From assembly GCA_948466315.1 (NCBI GenBank), contig CAOJZZ010000005.1, positions 1-41,272 of the forward strand: a stretch of DNA of 41,272 nt, written 5' to 3'. Below, piece after piece: positions 16,282-25,113 of the stretch. The notes under the pieces are model-generated. The model was not told the origin of the DNA. It worked only from the letters and a program-made list of their open reading frames with translations, and did not search any database. Every line of letters begins with the position of its first letter. Within the stretch, counting starts at the first letter, position 1. Source of the stretch: an uncultured Mycoplasmatota bacterium. GTDB lineage: Bacteria > Bacillota_I > Bacilli_A > RF39 > UBA660. The translations under genes were made by a program, and so were the position numbers.

Positions 16282-18066
16282 TTAGTCAAGACTTCTCTTA
16301 AACATTTTCTCAAGATCAGCCTTAGTATAAGTAATAATAGTAGGTCTGCCATGAGGACAAGTAAAAGGATTATCACATTTCCTGAGTTCATTTAACAAAA
16401 ATACTTGATCATCATAAGAAATATAATCATTAGCCTTAACAGACATTCTACAAGCCATAGTAGCGGCCATCCGCCACACAAATTGATCAAAATCAAACTC
16501 TTCTTTTTGAGCAACAATATCAATTACTTTATGAATACATTCAGAGGCAATATCATCCTTAATCCAACTAGGATGACTTCTAACAATAACTGTATTATGA
16601 CCAAATTCTTCTATAAAAAAGCCATATTCTTTAAGCATCTCGAAATGCCCCCGCAAAACTAATAACTCATTAAAAGTAAGCTCAATACGAATAGGCACTA
16701 ACAAATCAACAGACAAAACTTTCTCCTTTAATGAACTAAGAACTTTTTCATAATTAATTCTTTCCGCAGCAGCATGCTGATCTATAATATACATTCCATC
16801 CTCATTCTCTGCAATAATATAAGTAAGATAAACAATTCCTCGTGGAATCATTTCCTTAATTCGATACTTCTTCTCTTCTTCAGAAACTAAAGAAGTATCA
16901 TCATTCAATGAATCATATGAAACCTTCTCCTCTTGTACAGAAAAATCAAGAACCATCTCCTCATAATTAGTATTTGAAAAATCATTTACCTCTTCTGAAA
17001 AAGTAGAAATATTAGATTTCTTAATTTGCGTAGACACTTCCGAAACAGAAGATAAATCTCGTACTGCTACTGTTGGAATCAAGGTTAACTGCTTCAATCT
17101 CTCCTCTATTAAAGAAGCTACCAAACTCTTCAAAGTATCCATCTTAGAAAATTTAATATCCATTTTCGTAGGATGAATATTAATATCAATTAAAATAGGA
17201 TCAACCTCAATATTCATCACAATAATTGGAAACTTACCCTTAGGAATATAAGTATGATAACAATCAACAATAATTTTATTTAATTCATTATTACGAATTA
17301 CCCTTCCATTTACTAAAGTAGTAATTGCTGATCTATTACTTTTAGTAATTTCTGGATAGGAAATATAACCACTAATATAATAATCATCATTTTCTCCATC
17401 AATAGGAATCATCTTTTTAGCAATATCCACTCCATATATAGAATAAATGACTTTTAATAAATCACCATTTCCATCTGTTTGTAATAAAATCTTATCATTA
17501 TTTTTTAACGTAAATTTTATATTTGGATATGAAAGAGCCATTTTATTGACATAATCTACAATATTGGCTAATTCAACATATAAATTTTTTAAATACTTTA
17601 GTCTAACTGGAGTATTATAAAAAAGATTAGCAACTGTAATTGTTGTTCCTTCTTGTAAATCACACCGAGAGCATTTAATATCAGTCCCACCTGATAAGGT
17701 AATCAAAGTTCCAACATTACCATCAGATGTTTTCAAAATAACATCAGAAACCGAAGCAATAGAAGGCAAAGCCTCACCTCTAAAACCTAAAGACTCAATA
17801 TAAAATAAATCATCCAAACTCTTTAATTTAGAAGTAGCATGTCGTAAGAATGCCATTTTAGCATCATCCTCATCCATACCAATACCATTATCACTAACAA
17901 TAATAGACTTAACCCCAGAATCAACTAAAGAAATAATAATCTCACTACTCTTAGCATCAATTGAATTTTCAACTAATTCTTTGACAACATTCATTGTCTT
18001 CTCAACCACTTCACCAGCCGCAATCTTATTAGCTAAAATTTCATCCATTACTTTTATTTTACTCAA
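16282..18066 (-). CDS. mutL: DNA mismatch repair protein MutL with endonuclease motif
   Basis: MutL couples MutS mismatch recognition to strand removal. N-terminal GHKL ATPase motifs are present: NSIDAKS, DNGIGMD, GFRGEALPSIASV and NLFYNTPVR. The C-terminal domain has the nicking-endonuclease motif DQHAAAERINYE (from residue 429), ACRMSVKA and CPHGRPT (570-576), so this is the endonuclease-competent type found in bacteria without MutH. Translation starts at a TTG (18064-18066) after GGATGATG, giving SKIKVMDEILANKIAAGEVVEK, which matches the family N terminus. The linker (about residues 330-395) is acidic and variable. No mutS is visible in the window. Confidence 0.96.
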   Translation of the reverse strand: MSKIKVMDEILANKIAAGEVVEKTMNVVKELVENSIDAKSSEIIISLVDSGVKSIIVSDNGIGMDEDDAKMAFLRHATSKLKSLDDLFYIESLGFRGEALPSIASVSDVILKTSDGNVGTLITLSGGTDIKCSRCDLQEGTTITVANLFYNTPVRLKYLKNLYVELANIVDYVNKMALSYPNIKFTLKNNDKILLQTDGNGDLLKVIYSIYGVDIAKKMIPIDGENDDYYISGYISYPEITKSNRSAITTLVNGRVIRNNELNKIIVDCYHTYIPKGKFPIIVMNIEVDPILIDINIHPTKMDIKFSKMDTLKSLVASLIEERLKQLTLIPTVAVRDLSSVSEVSTQIKKSNISTFSEEVNDFSNTNYEEMVLDFSVQEEKVSYDSLNDDTSLVSEEEKKYRIKEMIPRGIVYLTYIIAENEDGMYIIDQHAAAERINYEKVLSSLKEKVLSVDLLVPIRIELTFNELLVLRGHFEMLKEYGFFIEEFGHNTVIVRSHPSWIKDDIASECIHKVIDIVAQKEEFDFDQFVWRMAATMACRMSVKANDYISYDDQVFLLNELRKCDNPFTCPHGRPTIITYTKADLEKMFKRSLD

Positions 18067-18084
18067 AATACATCATCCTACCCT

Positions 18085-18489
18085 CTAAGGAAAAGTAACA
18101 TCTCCTTTATACTTTTTACAATTAATTTTAATTCGATACTTTAAATCATCCAGTCCACCACCACTACCAGCTGCTCTAGTAACTGTTACTGTACCATCAC
18201 ACTGTTTTGATTCCTTAGTAACAGGATCCATTAATGGTTCTAAATAATTACCTGCTACTAAATCATCAATAATACGAATTGTCTGAGTCCCCTCAAATAC
18301 ACTATCATAATCCATTAAATAATTCTGAGCTGCCGCATATGTACTTTGCTCCATAGTTTCATAATCCCTCTTCTTAGCCTTCTCCAAATATCTACCATAA
18401 GCAATAACACCCATAGACATTAATATTCCTAAAATTACAATAACTCCTAATAATTCTACTAAAGAAAAACCCTTATTATTAAATTTCAT
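18085..18489 (-). CDS. Type IV prepilin-like protein
   Basis: A protein of 134 aa with an ATG at 18487-18489 after AAGGAGG. The N terminus MKFNNKGFSLVELLGVIVIL is a textbook prepilin leader: cleavage would fall after Gly7, leaving N-methylated Phe and Glu5 of the mature protein. The hydrophobic helix is followed by a polar domain with two cysteines (CDGTV and NCKKY). This matches ComGC/PulG-like pseudopilins by architecture. No pilus ATPase, inner-membrane protein or prepilin peptidase is in the window. The gene sits between uvrC and mutL, in the same direction as both, so it may be transcribed with the repair genes. Confidence 0.82.
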   Translation of the reverse strand: MKFNNKGFSLVELLGVIVILGILMSMGVIAYGRYLEKAKKRDYETMEQSTYAAAQNYLMDYDSVFEGTQTIRIIDDLVAGNYLEPLMDPVTKESKQCDGTVTVTRAAGSGGGLDDLKYRIKINCKKYKGDVTFP

Positions 18490-18515
18490 ATTAGCCTCCT
18501 TATTCTTTTATTATA

Positions 18516-20282
18516 CTACATTTCCTTTAAATAAGAAAATAAATTCTCGGCAACCTCCATAGGAAGAACTGTTGAAAGTTCTAAAACACTAGCCTCCTTC
18601 ATTTTCTTCAATGAACCAAACTTCTTTAACAGCTCTTTTCTTCTAACAACACCCACTCCAGGTACTAAGTCTAAAACACTAGCCAAAGCCCCTTTAGCCT
18701 TAATATTTCGATGATAGCTAATCGCATATCTATGTACCTCTTCTTGTATTCTAGTTAAAAATAAAAATAAATTACTTTCTTTAGGAACTGTTAAAATTTC
18801 ATACCTGTCATTCATTATATAACTAGTTTTATGACTCTTATCTTTAACTAAGCCAATAACAGGAATATCAAGTCCCAAAGAATCAAGAATCTCTCTCGCA
18901 ACAGAAATTTGCAACTTTCCTCCATCCATTACTAAAAGATCAGGCCTTCTCAAATTTTCCATTAATACTTTATAATATCTACGATATAAAACTTCCTTCA
19001 TCGCTGACAAATCATCTTTAACATCACTTTGAATTTTATATTTTCGATAATCATCCCTAACAGGTAAAAAATCTTCAAAAACAACCATACCTCCTACATA
19101 AAAAGTACCAAACAAATGTGAATTATCAAAAGACTCCATTCTAGATACTTTCTTAAGTCCTAAAAGATTAGCAAGCTCCGAAATAGCACCAAGACGCAAC
19201 TCATCATCTTTTTTTAACGTCTCTTCCTCCTCTTCCATATGTTCCTTAGCATTCTCCCTAGCTAAATCAACTAAACTCTTCAGTTTACCTTTTTGAGGTT
19301 TAACTACTTTAATTTTAAAATAATCCTCAATCAATTTTTCATCTAATTCCAAAGGAATATAAAGTTCTTTAGGTAAAATAGCCCCTTTATCATAAAATTT
19401 TACCAAATACTCCATAACATCCTCTGATGTACTAACACCAACAGTTTGAATAATTTCATTATGTCTACCAAACAATAAACCCTCTCGAATAAAAAAAATC
19501 TCAATTGATAAATAATTATTATCTACATAATAATTTACCAAATCAAAATTATAATTCCTATTCAAATCAATCTTTTGTTTCTTTAAAGTCGTTTTTATAT
19601 CATCTAGCATTTCCCTAAGCTCTATAGCTCTCTCATAATTCATATTCTCACTAGCACGATACATCTCTTCTTCAAGTCTTTTAGAAACAACAGAAGCATC
19701 TCCCTTTAAAAAAGAAATAATTTCCTTAGTCATCTTATCAACTTCTTCTTTTGATACTTCCTTAGTACAATACCCTAAACATTCATGAATATGATAATAC
19801 AAACAAACTTCTTTTTTTAATTTATCACACTTTCTAAGAGGATAAATACGATTAATCATATTAACTGTTTTCCTTGCTGCCCCAGCATTAGGATAAGGTC
19901 CATATAAATGACTCTTATTCTTCTTTCTCTTAGTATTTCTAACAATCTTTAATACTGGATACTTATCATTTGTTAACTCAATATAAGGATAAGTTTTATC
20001 ATCTTTAAGTAAAATATTATATTTAGGATCATATTTTTTAATTAAAGTTATTTCAAGTATCAAAGATTCAAGTTCTGAAGAAGTAACAATATACTCAAAA
20101 TCATCAATATCTTCAACTAACAGTCTTGTCTTACCAGTAACTGTCCCTGTAAAATAACTTTTCAAACGATTTTTCAAATTCTTAGCTTTTCCAACATAAA
20201 TAATTACTCCATCAACATTCTTCATTTGATAACTCCCAGGTTTATTAGGAACTAGAGCTAACTTTTCTCTAAAATCTTTCAT
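18516..20282 (-). CDS. uvrC: Excinuclease ABC subunit C
   Basis: UvrC makes the two incisions flanking a DNA lesion bound by UvrB. Domains in order: the GIY-YIG nuclease (PGSYQMKN, VIIYVGKAKNLKNRLKSYF), a Cys cluster (RKCDKLKKEVCLYYHIHECLGYC in two pieces), the UVR motif around residue 205, an RNase H-like nuclease (ESFDNSHLFGTFYVGGMVVF) and a C-terminal helix-hairpin-helix (LVPGVGVVRRKELLKKFG). The 588 aa length is normal. The ATG at 20280-20282 has GGTGATATA before it. Leftward genes begin 27 bp after its stop. Confidence 0.96.
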   Translation of the reverse strand: MKDFREKLALVPNKPGSYQMKNVDGVIIYVGKAKNLKNRLKSYFTGTVTGKTRLLVEDIDDFEYIVTSSELESLILEITLIKKYDPKYNILLKDDKTYPYIELTNDKYPVLKIVRNTKRKKNKSHLYGPYPNAGAARKTVNMINRIYPLRKCDKLKKEVCLYYHIHECLGYCTKEVSKEEVDKMTKEIISFLKGDASVVSKRLEEEMYRASENMNYERAIELREMLDDIKTTLKKQKIDLNRNYNFDLVNYYVDNNYLSIEIFFIREGLLFGRHNEIIQTVGVSTSEDVMEYLVKFYDKGAILPKELYIPLELDEKLIEDYFKIKVVKPQKGKLKSLVDLARENAKEHMEEEEETLKKDDELRLGAISELANLLGLKKVSRMESFDNSHLFGTFYVGGMVVFEDFLPVRDDYRKYKIQSDVKDDLSAMKEVLYRRYYKVLMENLRRPDLLVMDGGKLQISVAREILDSLGLDIPVIGLVKDKSHKTSYIMNDRYEILTVPKESNLFLFLTRIQEEVHRYAISYHRNIKAKGALASVLDLVPGVGVVRRKELLKKFGSLKKMKEASVLELSTVLPMEVAENLFSYLKEM

Positions 20283-20411
20283 TATATCACCAACACTTAT
20301 ATTAAATTATAACATTAAATAATCAATTACTACTTAACAAAATAAAGTATATAAAATTCTTATACAAATGAAAATATTTATAAACATCATTAAAATATAT
20401 TTAATAATTTT

Positions 20412-21221
20412 TTATCTACTTTTAAACAAAATTTTTTCTTTTCTCTTTTCAAGTTGTAAAGTATATAATGATATATAATAATTATCTTGAGCTATATCAG
20501 TAGGAATAGTCTCACCATTTTCGAAAATAACATTTTGTTTAGGATAAAGTTCTATATATTCATTAATATATTTTCTTTTTAATACTGAGGCAATTGCTGA
20601 TAAACTCATATCAATTGGGTTATGTAACATCTCATTTCTTTCACCCTTTTTATCACTTGATATATAACGATAATAATAATCAGAATAATCAATAGGTGGT
20701 AAAAAAGTAATAGAAACACGTCCTTCATCTATAGAATAACTATCTAAGTCGACCTTACTCTTATCAACATCAATAGCAACAGGCAATAAATTAGGAACAA
20801 TACCCAACTCTCTACTATTATATAAAATCCTTGTTGCCCCCGTTCTTCCTCTATAAATTGTGTCCCCTTCCACATAAGCACCTTCTGGAAATATTATAGA
20901 ACTATATCCACTACATAATAAATCAGTCGCAAACCTAATACATAAATCAGCATAATTCTTTCCTCCATGAGCCTCAATTGGCATACTATTCAAATATTTA
21001 TTTATTACTTTTTGCCTTTTTTCATCTTTCTTATAAATTAATCTAGGACTTATAAGACTAATAACATCCTCTGGACAAGCCATTGGTAAAAAGAATACAT
21101 CCATAAGACAATTATGATTAGCAACCATTAAATTAGGAACATCTAAAGAATAATTCTCTAACCCATTTATTTGAATATCAAAATTATGTCTTAACTCTTT
21201 AAGTTCATTTAACTTACTCAT
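20412..21221 (-). CDS. PlsC-like phospholipid acyltransferase
   Basis: A protein of 269 aa from the ATG at 21219-21221 (GGAGG about nine bases upstream), overlapping the stop of the SGNH hydrolase by 8 bp. An in-frame start at 21272 lies inside that gene and was rejected. The acyltransferase signature HX4D is NHNCLMD (His36, Asp41), and the second motif is FPEGAYVEG (111-119). This is the 1-acyl-glycerol-3-phosphate acyltransferase superfamily, which adds the second acyl chain in phosphatidate synthesis. There is no clear membrane helix. The C-terminal 100 residues are not typical of PlsC, so another lipid or sugar acceptor is possible. Confidence 0.8.
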   Translation of the reverse strand: MSKLNELKELRHNFDIQINGLENYSLDVPNLMVANHNCLMDVFFLPMACPEDVISLISPRLIYKKDEKRQKVINKYLNSMPIEAHGGKNYADLCIRFATDLLCSGYSSIIFPEGAYVEGDTIYRGRTGATRILYNSRELGIVPNLLPVAIDVDKSKVDLDSYSIDEGRVSITFLPPIDYSDYYYRYISSDKKGERNEMLHNPIDMSLSAIASVLKRKYINEYIELYPKQNVIFENGETIPTDIAQDNYYISLYTLQLEKRKEKILFKSR

Positions 21222-21843
21222 CAACCAAAACCTCCATAACAAGATCAGCCATTCTTTTATGACCTTCATCACTTAAATGAATTCCATCATCTAATAAAGA
21301 AATATCATTAACTACTAAAAACTTTTGATCACTATCATGAAAAAAACTAATAATATCCTGTCTTTTCCTCTCACTATCTATGTTAAATATATCCTTAGCA
21401 TTTATTTCATAATCAAAATTAACTGGTAAAATATAGATAATATTAGGCATTTTTCCATCTTTAAAAAACTTCTTTCTATCATCAACATCTAAATAACTAT
21501 CATAAACAATTTCCCTATACCATAATAAATCATCTACTATTTCCCTAAATGATTTATTATATTTTATTTGCAAATCATTCGTTCCAAGTGAAATAATCAA
21601 AGTATCAACAGGAGCATTAGTTCTAAATATCGAGACAAAAGTATCCTTACCATTTTTATATTTTTTAATATCTTCTTGATTACCAGCAATTCTACCAGGA
21701 AGTCCTTCTTGTAAAATTTTATAATCACTACCTAGTTGGTTTTGTAAAATAATGGGCCACTGTTTATCATCATCAATCCTAACACCAGTAGAAAAATTAT
21801 CTCCCCATACATTAGAATCCCCATAAATTAATATTTTTTTCAT
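21214..21843 (-). CDS. SGNH/GDSL-family hydrolase
   Basis: A protein of 209 aa with an ATG at 21841-21843 behind GGAGGACAATT; an upstream in-frame start has no ribosome site. SGNH blocks are all present: GDSN (residues 8-11) with the nucleophile Ser, a Gly in block II (GLPGRI), GTND (87-90) and DGIHLS with the catalytic Asp and His near 186. The family cleaves ester bonds in lipids, polysaccharide acetyl groups or thioesters. No signal peptide, so cytoplasmic. The overlap with the acyltransferase gene suggests the two act on the same acylated molecule. Confidence 0.85.
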   Translation of the reverse strand: MKKILIYGDSNVWGDNFSTGVRIDDDKQWPIILQNQLGSDYKILQEGLPGRIAGNQEDIKKYKNGKDTFVSIFRTNAPVDTLIISLGTNDLQIKYNKSFREIVDDLLWYREIVYDSYLDVDDRKKFFKDGKMPNIIYILPVNFDYEINAKDIFNIDSERKRQDIISFFHDSDQKFLVVNDISLLDDGIHLSDEGHKRMADLVMEVLVDE

Positions 21844-22019
21844 AATTGTCCTCCTATCTAGTAAAATTATCATTACAATTTAATTACATTTTATCATACA
21901 ATTTTTCAAAGAAGAACAAAAAGAAAAAGAATTACTAAAATTCTCTTTTAATACAAATACAATAAGCTGCCTAAGATAATTAAACCCTAAGAGATTAAAT
22001 ATTAAGAACAAATTACATA

Positions 22020-22649
22020 TTACTTCTTAACTTTACTAATTACTGGTGCTTTTTCAAGCTCACCATAATACCCAATACTATCAAGATACTGTTTATATAA
22101 AGCTACTTTCATCAAAGGAACTAAATCATAACTACTTGTTGGAGTAGTTTTATAATTATTAATTAAATTATATTCTCTATCAACATCACTATTTAAAATA
22201 AAAGATACCTCATCTGGTAAATTCAATTTATAATAATCTTCTTTATCCATTATAGAATTACTACATAAATCAATAACCTTATCTGATTCTTTATCATACG
22301 TATAAGAATGATAATAATCTACATCAAAATAATTCTTACACAAAGAAGTAACCGCATAAAATTTAGGAAACAAATATGTTAAATGCTTTGTATTATCATG
22401 ACACCTACGTAAAATTGACATATTTTCCATATAATATAAAACTGATTCATCGTTCTTAAAATACTCTTTAGCCAAATCAAATGAAAATTTTCCACATGTA
22501 TCACTTACTATAGTATACTGATTTAATTCATTAAAACTAATATCTTGTATAACTGGAGAATTAAGTAATATTTTTACAGTTTCTTTATTAACATTAGGAT
22601 TTTCCAAATTACCCAAGCGTCTTACAGCACACCTTATATCATTTAACAT
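22020..22649 (-). CDS. Unknown protein, downstream part of a frameshifted gene
   Basis: An open frame of 209 codons from an ATG at 22647-22649 that has no ribosome site. The frame stays open upstream of that ATG (reading LEILDSYNYD) as far as a T6 run, where it meets the end of the 74-codon frame encoded just before it. I read the two as one gene of about 295 codons with a single-base shift. The sequence is rich in Tyr, Asn and Asp, has seven Cys, no signal peptide and no membrane segment. I do not recognise it. Confidence 0.55.
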   Translation of the reverse strand: MLNDIRCAVRRLGNLENPNVNKETVKILLNSPVIQDISFNELNQYTIVSDTCGKFSFDLAKEYFKNDESVLYYMENMSILRRCHDNTKHLTYLFPKFYAVTSLCKNYFDVDYYHSYTYDKESDKVIDLCSNSIMDKEDYYKLNLPDEVSFILNSDVDREYNLINNYKTTPTSSYDLVPLMKVALYKQYLDSIGYYGELEKAPVISKVKK

Positions 22650-22675
22650 ATCATAATTATAACTATCTAATATCT

Positions 22676-22900
22676 CTAAAAAAGTTCACAATCACTAGAA
22701 GTATAAATATAATTATTTTTCAATGTCATCATTTTATCTAATTCTGACAAAGTTGAATCAATAAAACAACATGATATAGAAGAAGTATCAAAATAATCCT
22801 GCAAAACCAAAGAAGATTTTTCTTGTATTATTTTTCGACCATCAAGCTCACACATAAATATTTCTTCTAATTCTTCATCTAAATTCTTTATTAATTTCAT
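22676..22900 (-). CDS. Unknown protein, upstream part of a frameshifted gene
   Basis: An open frame of 74 codons with a clear start: ATG at 22898-22900 after AAAGGGGGATTTT. It ends at a TAG that immediately follows the sequence CTTTTTT. A one-base slip backwards on the T-run, or one extra T, continues the reading into the 209-codon frame downstream. The N terminus MKLIKNLDEELEEIFMCEL is acidic and helical, with two adjacent cysteines near residue 44. Function not recognised. It follows the dCMP deaminase-like gene in the same direction. Confidence 0.55.
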   Translation of the reverse strand: MKLIKNLDEELEEIFMCELDGRKIIQEKSSLVLQDYFDTSSISCCFIDSTLSELDKMMTLKNNYIYTSSDCELF

Positions 22901-23041
22901 AAAATCCCCCTTTAATTATCGCCTATTATAACAGAAAATTTAAAAATAATCAATTCACCCTAACTAATTTAAAATAAGCATATTTTTTACTATTCAACAA
23001 AATAATTACAATCTTTTTTATAATATCAAAAGGACTAATAA

Positions 23042-24082
23042 TTAAAGACTTTTCTTTATTACTTTTGTTGTCTCATTTAAAATATCACAACACTCTTCTT
23101 TAGTATAATTATGTAAAGGATTATACAACTCTTCATTTATTGAGGCCGCTCTTAACCACCTTCTACTTATTTTAGAAACTCCATTTTTAGTATACTCTCT
23201 TAAATAAATTATCTTATCTAACTGCTCAAAACTAATTCTTTTAGAACACTTCTCACAAGGTGAATAAAGTAGATATAAACTACCACCAATAAAATCATCT
23301 GAACTACCTTTATAAGCATCAAAAACATTTATCTCAGAATGAACCACATAAGGATCTTTAGTAGTCAACAAATCACCCGTTACCTCACCATTACTATGCC
23401 AAGGTAAAAAATCATCACTCATATTATATGGAGCTCCATTATATCCAATAGATAAAACACAACCATTACTACTAACTAAACAAGAACCTACTTGAGTAGA
23501 TGGATCTTTGCTCCTAAGTGCTGATAATAAAGAAAGTCCCATAAAATATTCTTCATTTACTAAAACATTACTATCTATCTTACCAATATTTTTCTTTATT
23601 ACTCCTTTTAAATTTACCAAAAAATTCTTATATTCATCTAAAGAATATTTATCATCAAAATAAGGTTCTATCTTTACTCCAGCCTTATCTAAAATAATAT
23701 TAGAAATATCAAATTCCTCTGAATTGACTGTCTTATTCAAATAAATAACTTTCCCAAAATGAGCCTGTGCTATTTGCCTACTTTGATCACAATCTGGAAA
23801 TGAAGATAAATACAAGCTTCCCTTTTCAAACTCTCTTCTTGACCCCCTAAACGTATAAATAGCATTTTCCAGTGAAGAAACTTCAAACTTATCCATATCA
23901 AAAGAAGAACTATTTCTTTTAATGTTAAAAGGAACATCAGAATAACCAACTGATAATATCTTATTATCCTTATCAACTATACATGCGCCTTCGTTATTAT
24001 ATTTACTCCTTAAAGAAGATAAAGCTACAATACTCATAAAATATTCTCGCCATTTCAAATAATCTTTTCTTTGACCTGCCAT
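23042..24082 (-). CDS. Two-domain dCMP deaminase-like protein with one inactive domain
   Basis: A protein of 346 aa with an ATG start behind AAAGAGGTGTTTT. It contains two copies of the cytidine/dCMP deaminase fold. The C-terminal copy (about 175-345) keeps the zinc site and the catalytic Glu: HSEINVF (His248, Glu250) and SPCEKC (Cys276, Cys279), preceded by RSKDPSTQVG. This is the signature of deoxycytidylate deaminase, which makes dUMP for thymidylate synthesis. The N-terminal copy (about 5-130) has the same frame, RSKYNNEGACIVD and GSLYLSSFPDCDQS, but His becomes Ser, Glu becomes Leu and the two Cys become Asp and Gln. It is probably regulatory or structural. Confidence 0.85.
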   Translation of the reverse strand: MAGQRKDYLKWREYFMSIVALSSLRSKYNNEGACIVDKDNKILSVGYSDVPFNIKRNSSSFDMDKFEVSSLENAIYTFRGSRREFEKGSLYLSSFPDCDQSRQIAQAHFGKVIYLNKTVNSEEFDISNIILDKAGVKIEPYFDDKYSLDEYKNFLVNLKGVIKKNIGKIDSNVLVNEEYFMGLSLLSALRSKDPSTQVGSCLVSSNGCVLSIGYNGAPYNMSDDFLPWHSNGEVTGDLLTTKDPYVVHSEINVFDAYKGSSDDFIGGSLYLLYSPCEKCSKRISFEQLDKIIYLREYTKNGVSKISRRWLRAASINEELYNPLHNYTKEECCDILNETTKVIKKSL

Positions 24083-24160
24083 AAAACACCTCTTTAGCTC
24101 TCTATTATAGCAAGCAAATTCCCAATCAACAATAAAATTTAATCAAATATTACAAAAGCT

Positions 24161-24202
24161 AAAAAGACTTTCAAAATAAATTATTAATATTTCAAAAGTC
24201 TT
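24161..24202 (-). terminator. Terminator of the membrane-anchored surface protein gene
   Basis: On the minus strand AAGACTTTTGAAATA pairs with TATTTTGAAAGTCTT (13 Watson-Crick pairs and two wobbles) around a nine-base loop, then TTTTT. It lies about 45 bp after the stop at 24246. Confidence 0.7.
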
Positions 24203-24245
24203 ACTTCTAAACTAAAATATTTACTCAAAATAGCTCAATCTATCA

Positions 24246-24815
24246 TTAATGCTTATTTAAATTAAAATTACCAGTATCACTAACAACCCTAATATAAGAA
24301 CAATCATCTGCTATAACATAATCTGAAGTAGTATAATAAGGATCCTCTTCTCTTGGACCAACATTATTCTTACGCCCAATAAAACTAATGGTATTATCAT
24401 TTATAACATATACTCCTGTAGTACTAGCAGAATCACTAATAACAGATGTATAAGTACCATCTAAACTCAATGTATAAACATATTTATAACTATATGATAA
24501 ACCATTACTCAACGTACCACTAGTCTCTCCAGAATAAGTACCACTACATCGTTTAGCTTTACCATCAGAAGAACTAGCATTATTTTCTCCTTCTTTTTCA
24601 TTCTCAGAAGAACTATTTTCCTTACTTGTACTATCCTTTTTCTCATCCTTTACCTTATTATTACTATTCAAATTCTTCTTATCACTACTTGTATAACTAG
24701 CAAATATAACCCCCTTATCATAACAAATATAACCAACTAAACCTACAATAATCATCATCGCAATAACTAATACTATAATTAATATATTATCATTCTTTTT
24801 TTTATCTTCTATCAT
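24246..24815 (-). CDS. Membrane-anchored extracellular protein of unknown function
   Basis: A protein of 189 aa; the ATG at 24813-24815 follows GGGTGATAAT. Residues 1-9 are charged, 10-33 form a membrane anchor, then comes a Lys/Ser/Asn/Glu-rich linker (about 45-85). The outer domain (about 88-189) is beta-rich with two cysteines (RCSGTYSG and DDCSYIRV) and a pattern SGTYxGxxSG, YTLSLDGTYTSVISD and INDNTISFIGRK. This layout resembles small lipocalin-like or copper-resistance-type extracellular domains found in these bacteria, though I cannot name a family. It has no neighbour in the same operon. Confidence 0.7.
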   Translation of the reverse strand: MIEDKKKNDNILIIVLVIAMMIIVGLVGYICYDKGVIFASYTSSDKKNLNSNNKVKDEKKDSTSKENSSSENEKEGENNASSSDGKAKRCSGTYSGETSGTLSNGLSYSYKYVYTLSLDGTYTSVISDSASTTGVYVINDNTISFIGRKNNVGPREEDPYYTTSDYVIADDCSYIRVVSDTGNFNLNKH

Positions 24816-25113
24816 ATTATCACCCTATCTTGTTAAAAATATGGTAACATAACATTAAAAATATTACTATATATTTTTTTAATATTAAAAATACTTTACA
24901 TAAGAAAATAAAATTAATTATACTTAACAATAAAAATTTATATACACTATCATACATAAAAAATACTAATTATAAAACTTCCATTACCTCAAAAAGTATA
25001 TTTGATTATTTTTAAATATATCTTTTCAATACATACAAACTAAAAATAATAAATATATATATTGACAAACAAATACACATAAAATAAAATAAAAAGTCAA
25101 AAGGAGAGAAGTT
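24816..25113. other. Divergent AT-rich intergenic region
   Basis: About 300 bp between two divergent genes for surface proteins, very AT-rich. No open frame with a ribosome site and no RNA gene was seen. The only clear signal is the plus-strand promoter at its right end. Confidence 0.5.
25062..25090 (+). promoter_or_regulatory. Promoter of the thioredoxin-sortase pair
   Basis: A consensus -35 TTGACA and TAAAAT separated by exactly 17 bp, ending 23 bp before the start codon of the thioredoxin-like gene. It is the best housekeeping-type promoter in the window. Confidence 0.8.

Noticed and set aside
23770-23976. Second minus-strand frame within the deaminase gene
   Set aside because: Shadow frame of the well-supported two-domain deaminase.
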